Positions 25,729-34,502 of a DNA stretch of 64,000 bases are shown piece after piece. Under the pieces are notes generated by a model. It was not told the origin of the DNA. It did no database searches and saw only the letters and a list, made by a program, of their open reading frames with translations. The number at the start of each line of letters is the position of its first letter. The stretch's first letter is position 1. Both the position numbers and the translations under genes were made by a program. The DNA is from Pseudomonas soli. GTDB taxonomy: Bacteria; Pseudomonadota; Gammaproteobacteria; Pseudomonadales; Pseudomonadaceae. The DNA is taken from positions 1 to 64,000 of the forward strand of contig NZ_FOEQ01000010.1 of NCBI RefSeq assembly GCF_900110655.1. Reading direction: 5' to 3'.

Positions 25729-27927
25729 ATGTCGGACCGTTTCGAACTTTATCTCACCTGCCCCAAGGGTCTTGAAGGCCTGCTCGCCGAGGAGGCCCGC
25801 CAATTGGGCCTGAGCGAGGTGCGTGAACACACCTCGGCCATTCGCGGCGACGCCGATATGGAAACCGCCTATCGCCTGTGCCTGTGGTCGCGCCTGGCCA
25901 ACCGGGTGCTGCTGGTGCTCAAGCGTTTTTCCATGAAGAACGCCGATGACCTCTATGACGGTGTGCATGCCCTCGATTGGGCTGATCACCTGGCGGCCGA
26001 CGGTACGCTGGCGGTGGAGTTCAGCGGCCATGGTTCGGGTATCGACAACACCCACTTCGGCGCCCTGAAAGTGAAGGACGCCATCGTCGACAAGCTGCGC
26101 AACCGCGAAGGCCTGCGCCCGTCGGTGGAGAAGGTCGACCCGGATGTGCGCGTACACCTGCGCCTGGATCGTGGCGAGGCCATCCTGTCCCTCGACCTGT
26201 CCGGCCACAGCCTGCACCAGCGCGGTTATCGCCTGCAGCAGGGCGCGGCGCCATTGAAGGAAAACCTGGCAGCGGCGGTGCTGATCCGTTCGGGCTGGCC
26301 ACGTATTGCAGCCGAGGGCGGCGCCCTGGCTGACCCGATGTGCGGTGTGGGCACCTTCCTGGTCGAGGCGGCGATGATCGCCGCCGACATCGCCCCCAAC
26401 CTCAAGCGCGAGCGCTGGGGCTTCACGGCCTGGCTCGGGCATGTGCCGGCGCTGTGGCGCAAGCTGCACGACGAGGCCCAGGCCCGTGCCCAGGTGGGCC
26501 TGGCCAAGCCACCGCTGTGGATTCGTGGCTACGAGGCCGACCCGCGGCTGATCCAGCCGGGGCGCAACAACGTCGAGCGCGCAGGCCTGGGCGACTGGGT
26601 GAAGATCTACCAGGGCGAGGTAGCGAGCTTCGAACCGCGCCCGGACCAGAACCAGAAGGGCTTGGTGATCAGCAACCCGCCCTATGGCGAGCGCCTGGGT
26701 GATGAAGCCAGCCTGCTGTACCTCTACCAGAACCTCGGCGAGCGCCTGCGCCAGGCGTGTATGGGCTGGGACGCGGCGGTGTTCACCGGTGCGCCGGAGC
26801 TGGGCAAGCGCATGGGCATCCGCAGCCACAAGCAATACGCTTTCTGGAACGGCGCATTGCCGTGCAAGTTGCTGCTGTTCAAGGTCCAGCCGGACCAGTT
26901 CGTCACCGGCGATCGTCGCCAGGCCCAGCCCGAGGCGGGCGAGGACGAGCCGCGCCGCCAGGCAGCGGTGGCCAGCGAGCCGGCGCGCCTGTCGGAAGGC
27001 GCGCAGATGTTCGCCAATCGCCTGCAGAAGAACTTCAAGCAGCTGGGCAAGTGGGCCCGTCGCGAGAAAGTCGATTGCTACCGCGTGTACGATGCCGACA
27101 TGCCCGAGTACGCGCTGGCAGTCGACCTGTATCACGACTGGGTACACGTGCAGGAATACGCCGCGCCCCGCTCGATCGATCCGGACAAGGCCCAGGCGCG
27201 CCTGCTCGACGCGCTCAGCGCGATTCCCCAAGCCCTGGGCGTCGATCCGCAGCGCGTGGTGCTCAAGCGCCGGGAACGCCAGACCGGCACTCGCCAGTAC
27301 GAACGCCAGGCCACCGAAGGACGCTTCCAGGAAGTCAGCGAAGGCGGCGTCAAGCTGCTGGTCAACCTCACCGACTACCTGGACACCGGCCTGTTCCTCG
27401 ACCATCGCCCGATGCGCCTGCGTATCCAGCGCGAGGCGGCGGGCAAGCGCTTCCTCAACCTGTTCTGCTACACCGCCACGGCCAGCGTGCACGCAGCCAA
27501 GGGTGGCGCGCGCAGCACCACCAGCGTCGACCTGTCGAAGACTTACCTGGACTGGGCACGGCGCAACCTGTCGCTCAACGGTTTCTCCGAGCGCAACCGC
27601 CTGGAGCAGGGCGACGTCATGGCCTGGTTGGAGAACGCCCAGGACAGCTACGACCTGATCTTCATCGACCCGCCGACCTTCTCCAACTCCAAGCGCATGG
27701 AAGGGGTGTTCGACGTGCAGCGCGACCATGTGCAGCTGCTCGACCTGGCCATGGCGCGCCTGGCGCCGGGTGGTGTGCTGTACTTCTCCAACAACTTCCG
27801 CAAGTTCCAGCTCGACGAGCACCTGGCGACGCGGTATGCGGTGGAGGAAATCAGCGCCCAGACCCTGGATCCTGACTTCGCTCGCAACAACCGCATCCAT
27901 CGCGCCTGGCAGCTGCGTTTGCGCTGA
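25729..27927 (+). CDS. rlmL: 23S rRNA methyltransferase RlmKL (m2G2445 and m7G2069)
   Basis: A 732-residue fusion. The N-terminal half has a THUMP domain (about 45-155) and the RlmL methylase making m2G2445 (SAM loop DPMCGVGTFLVEAAMIA; catalytic NPPYGERLGDEA). The C-terminal half is the RlmK methylase making m7G2069 (FLNLFCYTATASVHAAKGGA; FIDPPTFSNSKRM). Start ATG 25729 gives the usual MSDRFELYLTCPKGLEGLL; upstream in-frame sequence is leader. Function is in the late large-subunit assembly pathway. Confidence 0.96.
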   Translation: MSDRFELYLTCPKGLEGLLAEEARQLGLSEVREHTSAIRGDADMETAYRLCLWSRLANRVLLVLKRFSMKNADDLYDGVHALDWADHLAADGTLAVEFSGHGSGIDNTHFGALKVKDAIVDKLRNREGLRPSVEKVDPDVRVHLRLDRGEAILSLDLSGHSLHQRGYRLQQGAAPLKENLAAAVLIRSGWPRIAAEGGALADPMCGVGTFLVEAAMIAADIAPNLKRERWGFTAWLGHVPALWRKLHDEAQARAQVGLAKPPLWIRGYEADPRLIQPGRNNVERAGLGDWVKIYQGEVASFEPRPDQNQKGLVISNPPYGERLGDEASLLYLYQNLGERLRQACMGWDAAVFTGAPELGKRMGIRSHKQYAFWNGALPCKLLLFKVQPDQFVTGDRRQAQPEAGEDEPRRQAAVASEPARLSEGAQMFANRLQKNFKQLGKWARREKVDCYRVYDADMPEYALAVDLYHDWVHVQEYAAPRSIDPDKAQARLLDALSAIPQALGVDPQRVVLKRRERQTGTRQYERQATEGRFQEVSEGGVKLLVNLTDYLDTGLFLDHRPMRLRIQREAAGKRFLNLFCYTATASVHAAKGGARSTTSVDLSKTYLDWARRNLSLNGFSERNRLEQGDVMAWLENAQDSYDLIFIDPPTFSNSKRMEGVFDVQRDHVQLLDLAMARLAPGGVLYFSNNFRKFQLDEHLATRYAVEEISAQTLDPDFARNNRIHRAWQLRLR

Positions 27928-28022
27928 GCCGACGAGGTACATGGCGTGGCCACTGGCCAGCGGCTATAAAGCAGGACAGGGCGGGACAATACGCAGGACG
28001 CTGACGTTGCTGAGAGTCCTCT

Positions 28023-30422
28023 ATGTCGAACCCAGGCGTACCTGCGAAGCCGCTTGGCCTGTTCGGTGACGAGCTGTCGGCCTGGGGCGTGGCCCTGGCG
28101 GCGCTGGTCGCCGGGGCGCTGCTCACGGCCGCGCTGGCCATGGCCACGCAGACCTTCTTCAAGCAGCAACTGCGCCAGCGTTTCGAGCTGTTGGCCAGTG
28201 AGCGCTACAGCCGTATCGTTGAACGATTCGAGGAGCAGGAGCTGCGCCTGGATGGCCTGCGCCGCTTTATCACATACTCCAGTGAAGTCACGCCCTACGC
28301 GTTCGATGGTTACGCACGCCCATTGCTGCATCGCACCCAGGCCTACTCCTGGGCACCGCGGGTAGCGTCGGGGCAGCGTAGCGCGTTCGAGCAGCGCTCC
28401 AGCGCCTTGCTGGGTCAGCCATACCAGATCCGTGACCTGGACGCCCAGGGCCGATTACAGCCGGCTGCGATGCGCGACCACTATTACCCGATCCTGTATA
28501 CCCAGGCGGCGAGCCATGAGGCCCAGCCCTATGGTTTCGACCTGGGCGGGCAGGCGCCGCGCGCCGCGCCACTTGCCCGGGCCCAGGCACGCGGCAGCAT
28601 GGCGGTGTCCGCGCCGCTGGACATGATCAATGTCCAGCCGACCTACACCCGTGGCCTGCTGATGGTCGCTCCCGTCTTTGGCGATGAGGCGTCTGCGAAT
28701 GGGTTGCCCCGAGGTTATGTGATGGCCTTGCTGAGCCTGCACCAGTTGATTGCCGAGAGCCTGCCCACCGTAGCCGACGACAACCTGGTGGTGCGCATTC
28801 TCGACCTGTCCAACGAGGGTGGTCACGAGGTGCTGTTCGATTCTGGCGGGCCGCCTGCGCGCATGGGCCTTGCCAGCAGTCACCTGCTGCACCTGGCTGA
28901 CCATCACTACCAGCTCGACATTCGCCCAAGCCAGGACTTTCTATTGGCCAACCAGTCGTCGGCGGTACCGGTGGTGGCATTGCTCGGCGGCCTGTTGAGC
29001 GTATTGCTGGCGCTGTTGCTTTACAGCCTGTTCAGCCAGCGCCAACGTGCCCTGGGCCTGGTCGCACGGCGTACTGCCGAACTACGTGTCAGCGAGCAGT
29101 CGTTGCGCGAGACTCACAATCAGTTGCGCAGCGTGCTTGATGCTGCGACTCAGGTTGCGATTATCGCCACCAGCTTGCGCGGGGTGATCGGCACTTTCAA
29201 TGCGGGTGCCGAACGCATGCTGGGCTATTCGGCCAGTGAAGCCCTGGGCCAGCTGCGTCTGGAGGACCTGGTACTGGCTGATGAGCTGCACCAGCGCGCC
29301 CATGCCCTGAGTCAGCGTTTTGGTCGCGAGGTCGGCGCCGGCCAGGCGATGTTTGCCGAGACTGCGCAGGAAGGTGGCGCACAGCCAGCGGACTGGACAC
29401 TGGTGCGCAAGGACGGCAGCCATCTGCTGGCCAACATGCTGGTGACGGCGGTGCTGGATGAGCAGGGGTTGTGGGTGGGTTACCTGGCAATCTGCATCGA
29501 TGTCACCGAGCGGCGTCGGGTACACGAGGCCCTGGCGGCCCGCGACCGCTTGCTGGAGAAACTCAGTGCCGAGGTACCTGGCGGAATCTACCAGTATCGC
29601 CTGGATGCTGATGGACATTCCTGTTTCCCCTACGCCAGCCAGGGGCTGCACGAGATCTATGAAGTGGACCTGGCGGTGTTGCGCGAGGATGCCACGGCGG
29701 TGTTCGAGCGAATTCACCCGGACGACCTGGAGCGGGTACGGCGTTCGGTGCGCTATTCCGCCGAGCACCTGACGCCATGGCGGGAGGAGTACCGGGTGTG
29801 CCTGCCGCAAGCGGGGCTGCGCTGGGTGCGCGGGGAGGCGACGCCGGAGATCGGCGAGCACGGCAGCACGCTTTGGCATGGCTACCTGACGGATATCTCG
29901 GATCTCAAGCGGGTCGAGGAAGAGTTGCGCGCATTGTCGGTGACCGACGCCCTGACCGGCATTTACAACCGTCGCTATTTCCAGGAGCGGTTGCGCAACG
30001 AGCTGGATCGGGCGCAGCGCGAAGGTCTGGACCTGGCGGTGATCATGCTGGACATCGACCATTTCAAGCGTATCAACGATCAGTTCGGGCACGCGGTCGG
30101 GGATCATGTGCTGCGCAGCTTGTGCCAGCGGATCGCGCATCGGCTGCGGCGGACCGATGTGTTCTGCCGATTGGGTGGGGAGGAGTTCATGGTGTTGTGT
30201 CCCGGGAGCAGTGCCGAGCAGGCGCGGGTGCTGGCACAGGAGTTGTGGCGGGGGGTGCGCAGTGTGCCGGTGGAAGGCGTCGGGCGGGTCACCGCGAGTT
30301 TCGGGGTAGCGGGGTGGCGCGCTGGGGAGGGGGCGGATGCATTGTTGTTGCGGGCGGATGCTGGTGTATATGCGGCCAAGCAGGGGGGGAGGGATCGGGT
30401 TGAGGGGGAGTTGTTGTCTTGA
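28023..30422 (+). CDS. CHASE-PAS-PAS-GGDEF diguanylate cyclase
   Basis: A 799-residue inner-membrane signalling protein. A first membrane helix (about 21-45) precedes a periplasmic CHASE domain (about 75-290), then a second helix (about 318-340), two PAS/PAC sensor regions (about 360-495 and 505-640) and a GGDEF domain (about 640-795). The active-site loop is GGEEF, an active form. Five residues before it stands RRTD, matching the RxxD inhibitory I-site, so product feedback by c-di-GMP is expected. There is no EAL domain. It is monocistronic; its ligand is unknown. Confidence 0.92.
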   Translation: MSNPGVPAKPLGLFGDELSAWGVALAALVAGALLTAALAMATQTFFKQQLRQRFELLASERYSRIVERFEEQELRLDGLRRFITYSSEVTPYAFDGYARPLLHRTQAYSWAPRVASGQRSAFEQRSSALLGQPYQIRDLDAQGRLQPAAMRDHYYPILYTQAASHEAQPYGFDLGGQAPRAAPLARAQARGSMAVSAPLDMINVQPTYTRGLLMVAPVFGDEASANGLPRGYVMALLSLHQLIAESLPTVADDNLVVRILDLSNEGGHEVLFDSGGPPARMGLASSHLLHLADHHYQLDIRPSQDFLLANQSSAVPVVALLGGLLSVLLALLLYSLFSQRQRALGLVARRTAELRVSEQSLRETHNQLRSVLDAATQVAIIATSLRGVIGTFNAGAERMLGYSASEALGQLRLEDLVLADELHQRAHALSQRFGREVGAGQAMFAETAQEGGAQPADWTLVRKDGSHLLANMLVTAVLDEQGLWVGYLAICIDVTERRRVHEALAARDRLLEKLSAEVPGGIYQYRLDADGHSCFPYASQGLHEIYEVDLAVLREDATAVFERIHPDDLERVRRSVRYSAEHLTPWREEYRVCLPQAGLRWVRGEATPEIGEHGSTLWHGYLTDISDLKRVEEELRALSVTDALTGIYNRRYFQERLRNELDRAQREGLDLAVIMLDIDHFKRINDQFGHAVGDHVLRSLCQRIAHRLRRTDVFCRLGGEEFMVLCPGSSAEQARVLAQELWRGVRSVPVEGVGRVTASFGVAGWRAGEGADALLLRADAGVYAAKQGGRDRVEGELLS

Positions 30423-30551
30423 CTTAAGTTTGATGTTCTTGTTGATTCGCGAGTGGTAGTTAGTGTCGGTTTGAAGTTGCATGCGAATTCAGGTTGTATT
30501 TCGGTGCGTCGGTGTATTGTCTTATTTTCAATCGATAATTCTCCAAGTTTT

Positions 30552-30575
30552 GCTCTTGCTCTTGCTCTGCTCTGC
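30552..30575. repeat. Degenerate hexanucleotide tract (GCTCTT)n
   Basis: Two exact GCTCTT units followed by shortened GCTCT units. Relative to repeat copy 2 it has the same position and distance as the GATCAA and CGGCAA tracts have to copies 1 and 3. Confidence 0.75.
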
Positions 30576-30615
30576 TTTTGCTTCTAAGTGCGCGATAGTT
30601 CAGGCGACACAAATT

Positions 30616-30850
30616 GCGACTTCAGGAGGCCGAACGCAGGTCTTGCGGAGGGAGGTGACGGGCATGGATGCCCGTCAAGCGCTGCGCCCCAGGATGGGGC
30701 GTTCAGCGCGGTCCTCCCGGGAGCCCGGAGCGAAGCGTAGGGGCCGGATGAATGGAGCGAGGATTTTTTGGTTCCTTTTTGATCCTTCAAAAAGGGACCC
30801 GCCGTAAGGGCGGAAAGGTGATTATGCGTCACTACCGAAAATGAATGCGC
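30616..30850 (-). repeat. Long dispersed repeat, copy 2 (inverted)
   Basis: The reverse complement matches copy 3 across the outer blocks: TTCCGCCCTTACGGCGG; GCTCCATTCATCCGGCCC; GGGAGGACCGCGCTGAACGC; and the GACGGGCATCCATGCCCGTC hairpin. The inner module differs: here a 12-base stem GTTCCTTTTTGA / TCAAAAAGGGAC (30771-30798) replaces the hairpin of copy 3. Several further hairpins make the element highly foldable as RNA or single-stranded DNA. Confidence 0.88.
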
Positions 30851-30880
30851 ATATAACTTTCAAAACACACATTGTTTAAG

Positions 30881-30898
30881 TAAAAGTAAAAGTAAAAG
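30881..30898. repeat. Hexanucleotide tract (TAAAAG)3
   Basis: Three exact TAAAAG units in the 77-base spacer between the two inverted repeat copies. Confidence 0.85.
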
Positions 30899-30927
30899 GC
30901 GGTTGGTGTGGGTTTTTATAGTTGTAA

Positions 30928-31219
30928 GTGCATTCATTTGCGATATCGACGCATAGTCACCTTTCCGCCCTTACGGCGGCTTACTTTGGTCATGGCCAAA
31001 GTAAGCAAAGCCGTGGCGCTCCATTCATCCGGCCCTCCGCTTCGCTCCGGGTCCCCTCACTCCGGCCTTGCTCCCGGGAGGACCGCGCTGAACGCCCCAT
31101 CCTGGGGCGCAGCGCTTGACGGGCATCCATGCCCGTCACCTCCCTCCGCAAGACCTCCGTTCGGCCTCCTGAAGTCGCGAAGTTACGGGCGGCGCCTGGG
31201 CTGACGCAGCTGTCGCTAG
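30928..31219 (+). repeat. Long dispersed repeat, copy 3
   Basis: A near-complete element of about 290 bases. Ordered parts are TTCCGCCCTTACGGCGG, a variable hairpin CTTACTTTGG / CCAAAGTAAG (30980-31005), GCTCCATTCATCCGGCCC, an insertion near 31052-31075 absent from copy 2, GGAGGACCGCGCTGAACGCC, the GACGGGCAT palindrome, and the CGGCCTCCTGAAGTCGC end. Its last 116 bases equal copy 1. No open frame in it has coding character. Confidence 0.9.
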
Positions 31220-31243
31220 CTGGGTATGGCGCTAGACTCCTGA

Positions 31244-31292
<49 letters not shown>

Positions 31293-31474
31293 TATCAAAG
31301 GTAATTTGAGCGTTCGTCGGCGCGCCGACGTGGTCGGCTATCACTTCTCTGTCACGTAACTGTATTGTTGGCTATTCTCCAATCTGTCCCAGTACACTTC
31401 GGAACTGTTACGGTATTCTGGCCCGCAGTGAGCCACACAAGAACAATGACCCGTCAGCGCTTCGAGAACACGCC

Positions 31475-32917
31475 ATGACCAACCTGCTGCTGTACCAGCG
31501 CATTGCCCAGCAACTGGCCGATGACATCCGTCGGGGTGTCTACCAGCCGGGTGAGCGGGTGCCGTCGGTGCGCAAGATGAGCGCGCAGCTCAATGTCAGC
31601 CATGCCACCGTACTGCAGGCTTACGCCAATCTCGAGGATCAGGGTCTGATACGTGCCCGGCCGCAGTCCGGCTACTACGTCCACCAGACCCCGGCGTTGA
31701 CGGCGCAGACCCCGGATATCGCGCGGGTCGAGCGCCCGGGCCTGGTCACCCGGGCAAGCATCATCCAGCAAGTGCTAGTCGAGGCGCGGCGCGATGGGGT
31801 TTTCCCGTTCGGCGCCGCGGTGCCGCATGTGGACTACCTGCCCGTGCGTGCCCTGCACCAGCAGTTGGCCAAGGTAACGCGCTTCCATAGCCCGCGTGCC
31901 TTCAGCTACATGTTCAGCCCGGGGTTCGAACCCCTGCGCCGACAGATCGCCATACGCATGCGTGATGCCGGCGTACTGGTCGATCCACGTGAGGTGGTGG
32001 TCACCCATGGCTGTGTCGATGCGCTGCAGATGGCGCTGCGGGTCCTTACCCGGCCGGGCGACCTGATCGCGGCCGAGTCGCCCACTTACTACGGCCTGCT
32101 GCAATTGGCCGACCTGCTGGGGCTCAAGGTCATCGAAATCCCCAGCGATCCCTCTACCGGTATCAGCCTGGAGGCCCTGCAACTGGCCGCCAACCAGTGG
32201 TCAATCAAGGCGCTGGTGTTGACGGCGCGTTTGAGCAACCCGCTGGGCGGCACCATTCCTGAGGAGCGGCAGAAGCAACTGCTGCGTTTGGCATCGGATT
32301 TCGACATACAGATCGTCGAGGACGATATCTACGGCGAACTGATGTTTGAGCAGGGGCGCACCAAGGCGCTTAAGGCGTTTGATCGTCTTGACCGGGTGAT
32401 CTACTGCTCGAGCTTCTCCAAGACCTTGTCACCAGGGGTGCGGGTCGGCTGGATGATCGCCGGGCGCTACCAGGACGAGATCCAGCGCCTGCAGACCTTC
32501 ACCACGCACTCGGCCTGTAGTGTCACGCAGATGGCGGTGGCCGCCTACCTGGAGAACGGGGGCTACGATCGCCACCTGCGCTACATTCGCCAGGAATATC
32601 GCAAGAACCTCAGTGCCTACCAGCTGGCGGTGCAGCAGCATTTCCCTGAGGGCACGCAGATGACCCGGCCCACAGGTGGCTTCATCCTCTGGGTGAGCCT
32701 GCCAGGGCGAGTCAATACTCAGGAGCTGCATGTGCGGGCGTTGGAGCAGGGGATCAGCATTGCGCCGGGCCTGATCTTCAGTAACACCGAGCAGTTCAAT
32801 CACTGTATCCGGCTTAATTGCGGCATTCCCTGGAACCGCGAGGCGGAGCGCGCGGTGATGACCCTGGGGCTGCTGGCCCAACAATTGTGCCGTGAGCCTA
32901 CAGGTTCACTTTTGTAG
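31475..32917 (+). CDS. MocR-type regulator: GntR helix-turn-helix fused to aminotransferase fold
   Basis: A 480-residue protein. Residues 1-75 form a GntR winged helix (YQRIAQQLADDIRRGVYQPG; LNVSHATVLQAYANLEDQG). After a linker, residues 110-470 have the fold type I aminotransferase domain, with the PLP lysine in SSFSKTLSPGVRVGW and the aspartate in the IVEDDIYGEL strand. Such proteins usually regulate pyridoxal, GABA or amino-acid genes. No obvious target is divergent from it: the repeat island lies upstream. The next gene starts 62 bases downstream and is unrelated. Confidence 0.88.
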   Translation: MTNLLLYQRIAQQLADDIRRGVYQPGERVPSVRKMSAQLNVSHATVLQAYANLEDQGLIRARPQSGYYVHQTPALTAQTPDIARVERPGLVTRASIIQQVLVEARRDGVFPFGAAVPHVDYLPVRALHQQLAKVTRFHSPRAFSYMFSPGFEPLRRQIAIRMRDAGVLVDPREVVVTHGCVDALQMALRVLTRPGDLIAAESPTYYGLLQLADLLGLKVIEIPSDPSTGISLEALQLAANQWSIKALVLTARLSNPLGGTIPEERQKQLLRLASDFDIQIVEDDIYGELMFEQGRTKALKAFDRLDRVIYCSSFSKTLSPGVRVGWMIAGRYQDEIQRLQTFTTHSACSVTQMAVAAYLENGGYDRHLRYIRQEYRKNLSAYQLAVQQHFPEGTQMTRPTGGFILWVSLPGRVNTQELHVRALEQGISIAPGLIFSNTEQFNHCIRLNCGIPWNREAERAVMTLGLLAQQLCREPTGSLL

Positions 32918-32979
32918 GCTTGTCAGATGAGTGGGGAACAGGGAGCATACGCGTTTTGCAGCTTACGTTCCCGGTACCC

Positions 32980-33432
32980 ATGAACCTGTTTCGTCCTCTT
33001 GTCATTGCCCTGTGTTGCGCGTTGCCCTGGCTGCCGGCCGGAGCGGTGCAGGCTGCCGAGCCTGCTGCCAAGGCGCAGGGGGTGCACAAGTCGGCGGCCA
33101 AGACTGCAGCCAAGTCCAAGGCTAAACCAAAGGCCAAGCCCAAGGTGAAGGCCAAGCCTGTCAGCAAGGCTGTCGCCAAACCGCTGCACAAGCCGAAGAT
33201 CGACCTGAGCCTGCCGAGTGAGATGGTCAGGCATCTCGAGCCGGACCTGGGTGGCGGGCCGGTGGTGCGCAAGCCTCTGCTGCCGTCGATGTTCCCCACC
33301 AAGCCGGAATCCGAAAGCAGCCCGTTCCAGCTCAACGGCCGACTGATCAGCAACGAAATGCAGCTGCAGTTGCGCAACGACAGCCGGCGCGATGTCGAAG
33401 GTGCAGCGATCGATTTCGAGTTTCGTAACTGA
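32980..33432 (+). CDS. Exported lysine/alanine-rich protein of unknown function
   Basis: A 150-residue protein. ATG 32980 begins a clear signal peptide (MNLFRPLVIALCCALPWL, cleavage near VQA|AEP). The mature N-terminus is a Lys-Ala-Pro low-complexity segment of about 45 residues (KSKAKPKAKPKVKAKP), reminiscent of DNA- or polyanion-binding tails. A compact C-terminal part of about 70 residues ends in FEFRN. I do not recognise the family. The frame is open further upstream, but only this start gives an export signal. Confidence 0.7.
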   Translation: MNLFRPLVIALCCALPWLPAGAVQAAEPAAKAQGVHKSAAKTAAKSKAKPKAKPKVKAKPVSKAVAKPLHKPKIDLSLPSEMVRHLEPDLGGGPVVRKPLLPSMFPTKPESESSPFQLNGRLISNEMQLQLRNDSRRDVEGAAIDFEFRN

Positions 33433-33539
33433 CTGCCGGGTCACGGTCTTTTTCATTCGCTCGGCAATTTCAAACATATGTTTGAGCGGTTAGTATCCAG
33501 GGACGTTCGTCCCGTTTTGCTCCTGGGAGTCCTGTTGTC

Positions 33540-33794
33540 ATGAAATGCCGCGAGGGCTGCGGTGCCTGCTGCATCGCCCCGTCCATCAGTTCGCCTATCC
33601 CCGGCATGCCCCAGGGCAAGCCGGCCGGCGAACGCTGTCTGCACCTTAATGTCGAAAACCTCTGTGCGCTGTTCGGCAAGCCCGAGCGACCGCAGGTGTG
33701 TGGCGGCTTCAAGGCGGAAGCGGACATCTGTGGCAACGATCGTGACGAGGCCATCCGCATCATCGGGTGGTTGGAGCAAATGACGGCGGCATGA
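33540..33794 (+). CDS. YkgJ-family cysteine-cluster protein
   Basis: An 84-residue protein with the zinc or iron cluster pattern CREGCGACCIAP near the N-terminus and further cysteines in GERCLHL, ENLCALF, PQVCGGF and DICGN. This is the short form of the YkgJ (CxxCxxCC) family, whose biochemical role is undetermined. It lies 30 bases before the START-domain gene and may share its transcript. Confidence 0.85.
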   Translation: MKCREGCGACCIAPSISSPIPGMPQGKPAGERCLHLNVENLCALFGKPERPQVCGGFKAEADICGNDRDEAIRIIGWLEQMTAA

Positions 33795-33824
33795 CAGGTT
33801 GGATCCTCGACAACAAGGAACAAG

Positions 33825-34433
33825 ATGATGAGATCGATCAAGCGTATTGCACTGCTGTGTGGCATGGGTGTCGTGCTGGCACCCACGGCCTGGGCCGAGA
33901 ACTGGCAGGTGGCCAAGGACGAGGAGGGGATCAAGGTGTCCCTCAGCGAGGTGGCCGGTTCCAAGTACAAGGCCTACCGTGGCGTGACCGTGATCAAGGC
34001 ACCACTGGCCAAGGTCAAGGCGTTGCAGGAGGACGTGGTCGGGGCCTGCGCCTGGATCCACGAGTGCAAGTCGCAGAAACTGCTCAAGAGCGAGGGCGAC
34101 CAGAGCTGGACCTACACTCAGTTCAATACGCCATGGCCGGTGACGCCACGCGATTCCGTCCTGCATGTGACCACTGTCCAGGAGGCTGATGGTAGCCTGA
34201 CCCGCAAGCTTGAGGAGCAGCCGAAGTATCTGCCGGAGGAAAAGGGCTTCGTGCGCGTCGCCCAGGTAGAGGGCTACTGGAAGCTGGTGCCCAAGGGTGA
34301 CAGCACCGAGGTGACCTACCAGGTGCACACCGAACCAGGTGGCAGCGTGCCGTCCTGGCTGGCCAACAAGTTCGTGGTGGATGCACCGTTCAATACCCTG
34401 AAGGGGTTGAAGGAGCGTGCCGAGAAACAGTGA
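33825..34433 (+). CDS. Exported START-domain lipid-binding-like protein
   Basis: A 202-residue protein. The N-terminal signal peptide (RIALLCGMGVVLAPTAWA|ENW) is followed by a START/SRPBCC fold of about 180 residues: WQVAKDEEGIKVSLSEV at the start, then WTYTQFNTPWPVTPRDSVLH and WKLVPKGDSTEVTYQVHTEP. It is probably periplasmic, perhaps binding a lipid or hydrophobic ligand. The ATG at 33828 could serve instead. It is convergent with gltA across a bidirectional terminator. Confidence 0.83.
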   Translation: MMRSIKRIALLCGMGVVLAPTAWAENWQVAKDEEGIKVSLSEVAGSKYKAYRGVTVIKAPLAKVKALQEDVVGACAWIHECKSQKLLKSEGDQSWTYTQFNTPWPVTPRDSVLHVTTVQEADGSLTRKLEEQPKYLPEEKGFVRVAQVEGYWKLVPKGDSTEVTYQVHTEPGGSVPSWLANKFVVDAPFNTLKGLKERAEKQ

Positions 34434-34459
34434 TCGGCTTTGGTAATGCAGAAACAAGA

Positions 34460-34486
34460 AAGGCTGCCCGAGGGCAGCCTTTTTGC
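34460..34486. terminator. Bidirectional terminator between START-protein gene and gltA
   Basis: Stem AAGGCTGCCC / GGGCAGCCTT with a GA loop, followed by TTT on the plus strand and a pyrimidine-rich run on the minus strand. Confidence 0.88.
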
Positions 34487-34502
34487 GTTCGGCCGAAAAG
34501 GC

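Noticed and set aside
30481..30807. Small open frames inside the long repeats (also 30908-31204 and 30990-31298)
   Set aside because: They translate repeat hairpins and microsatellites (for example a Leu-Pro run from the CGGCAA tract) and change frame between copies; not genes.
31915..31945. T-loop-like word GGTTCGAACCCC suggesting a tRNA
   Set aside because: It lies within the MocR-type gene in frame, and no acceptor, D or anticodon stems can be folded around it.
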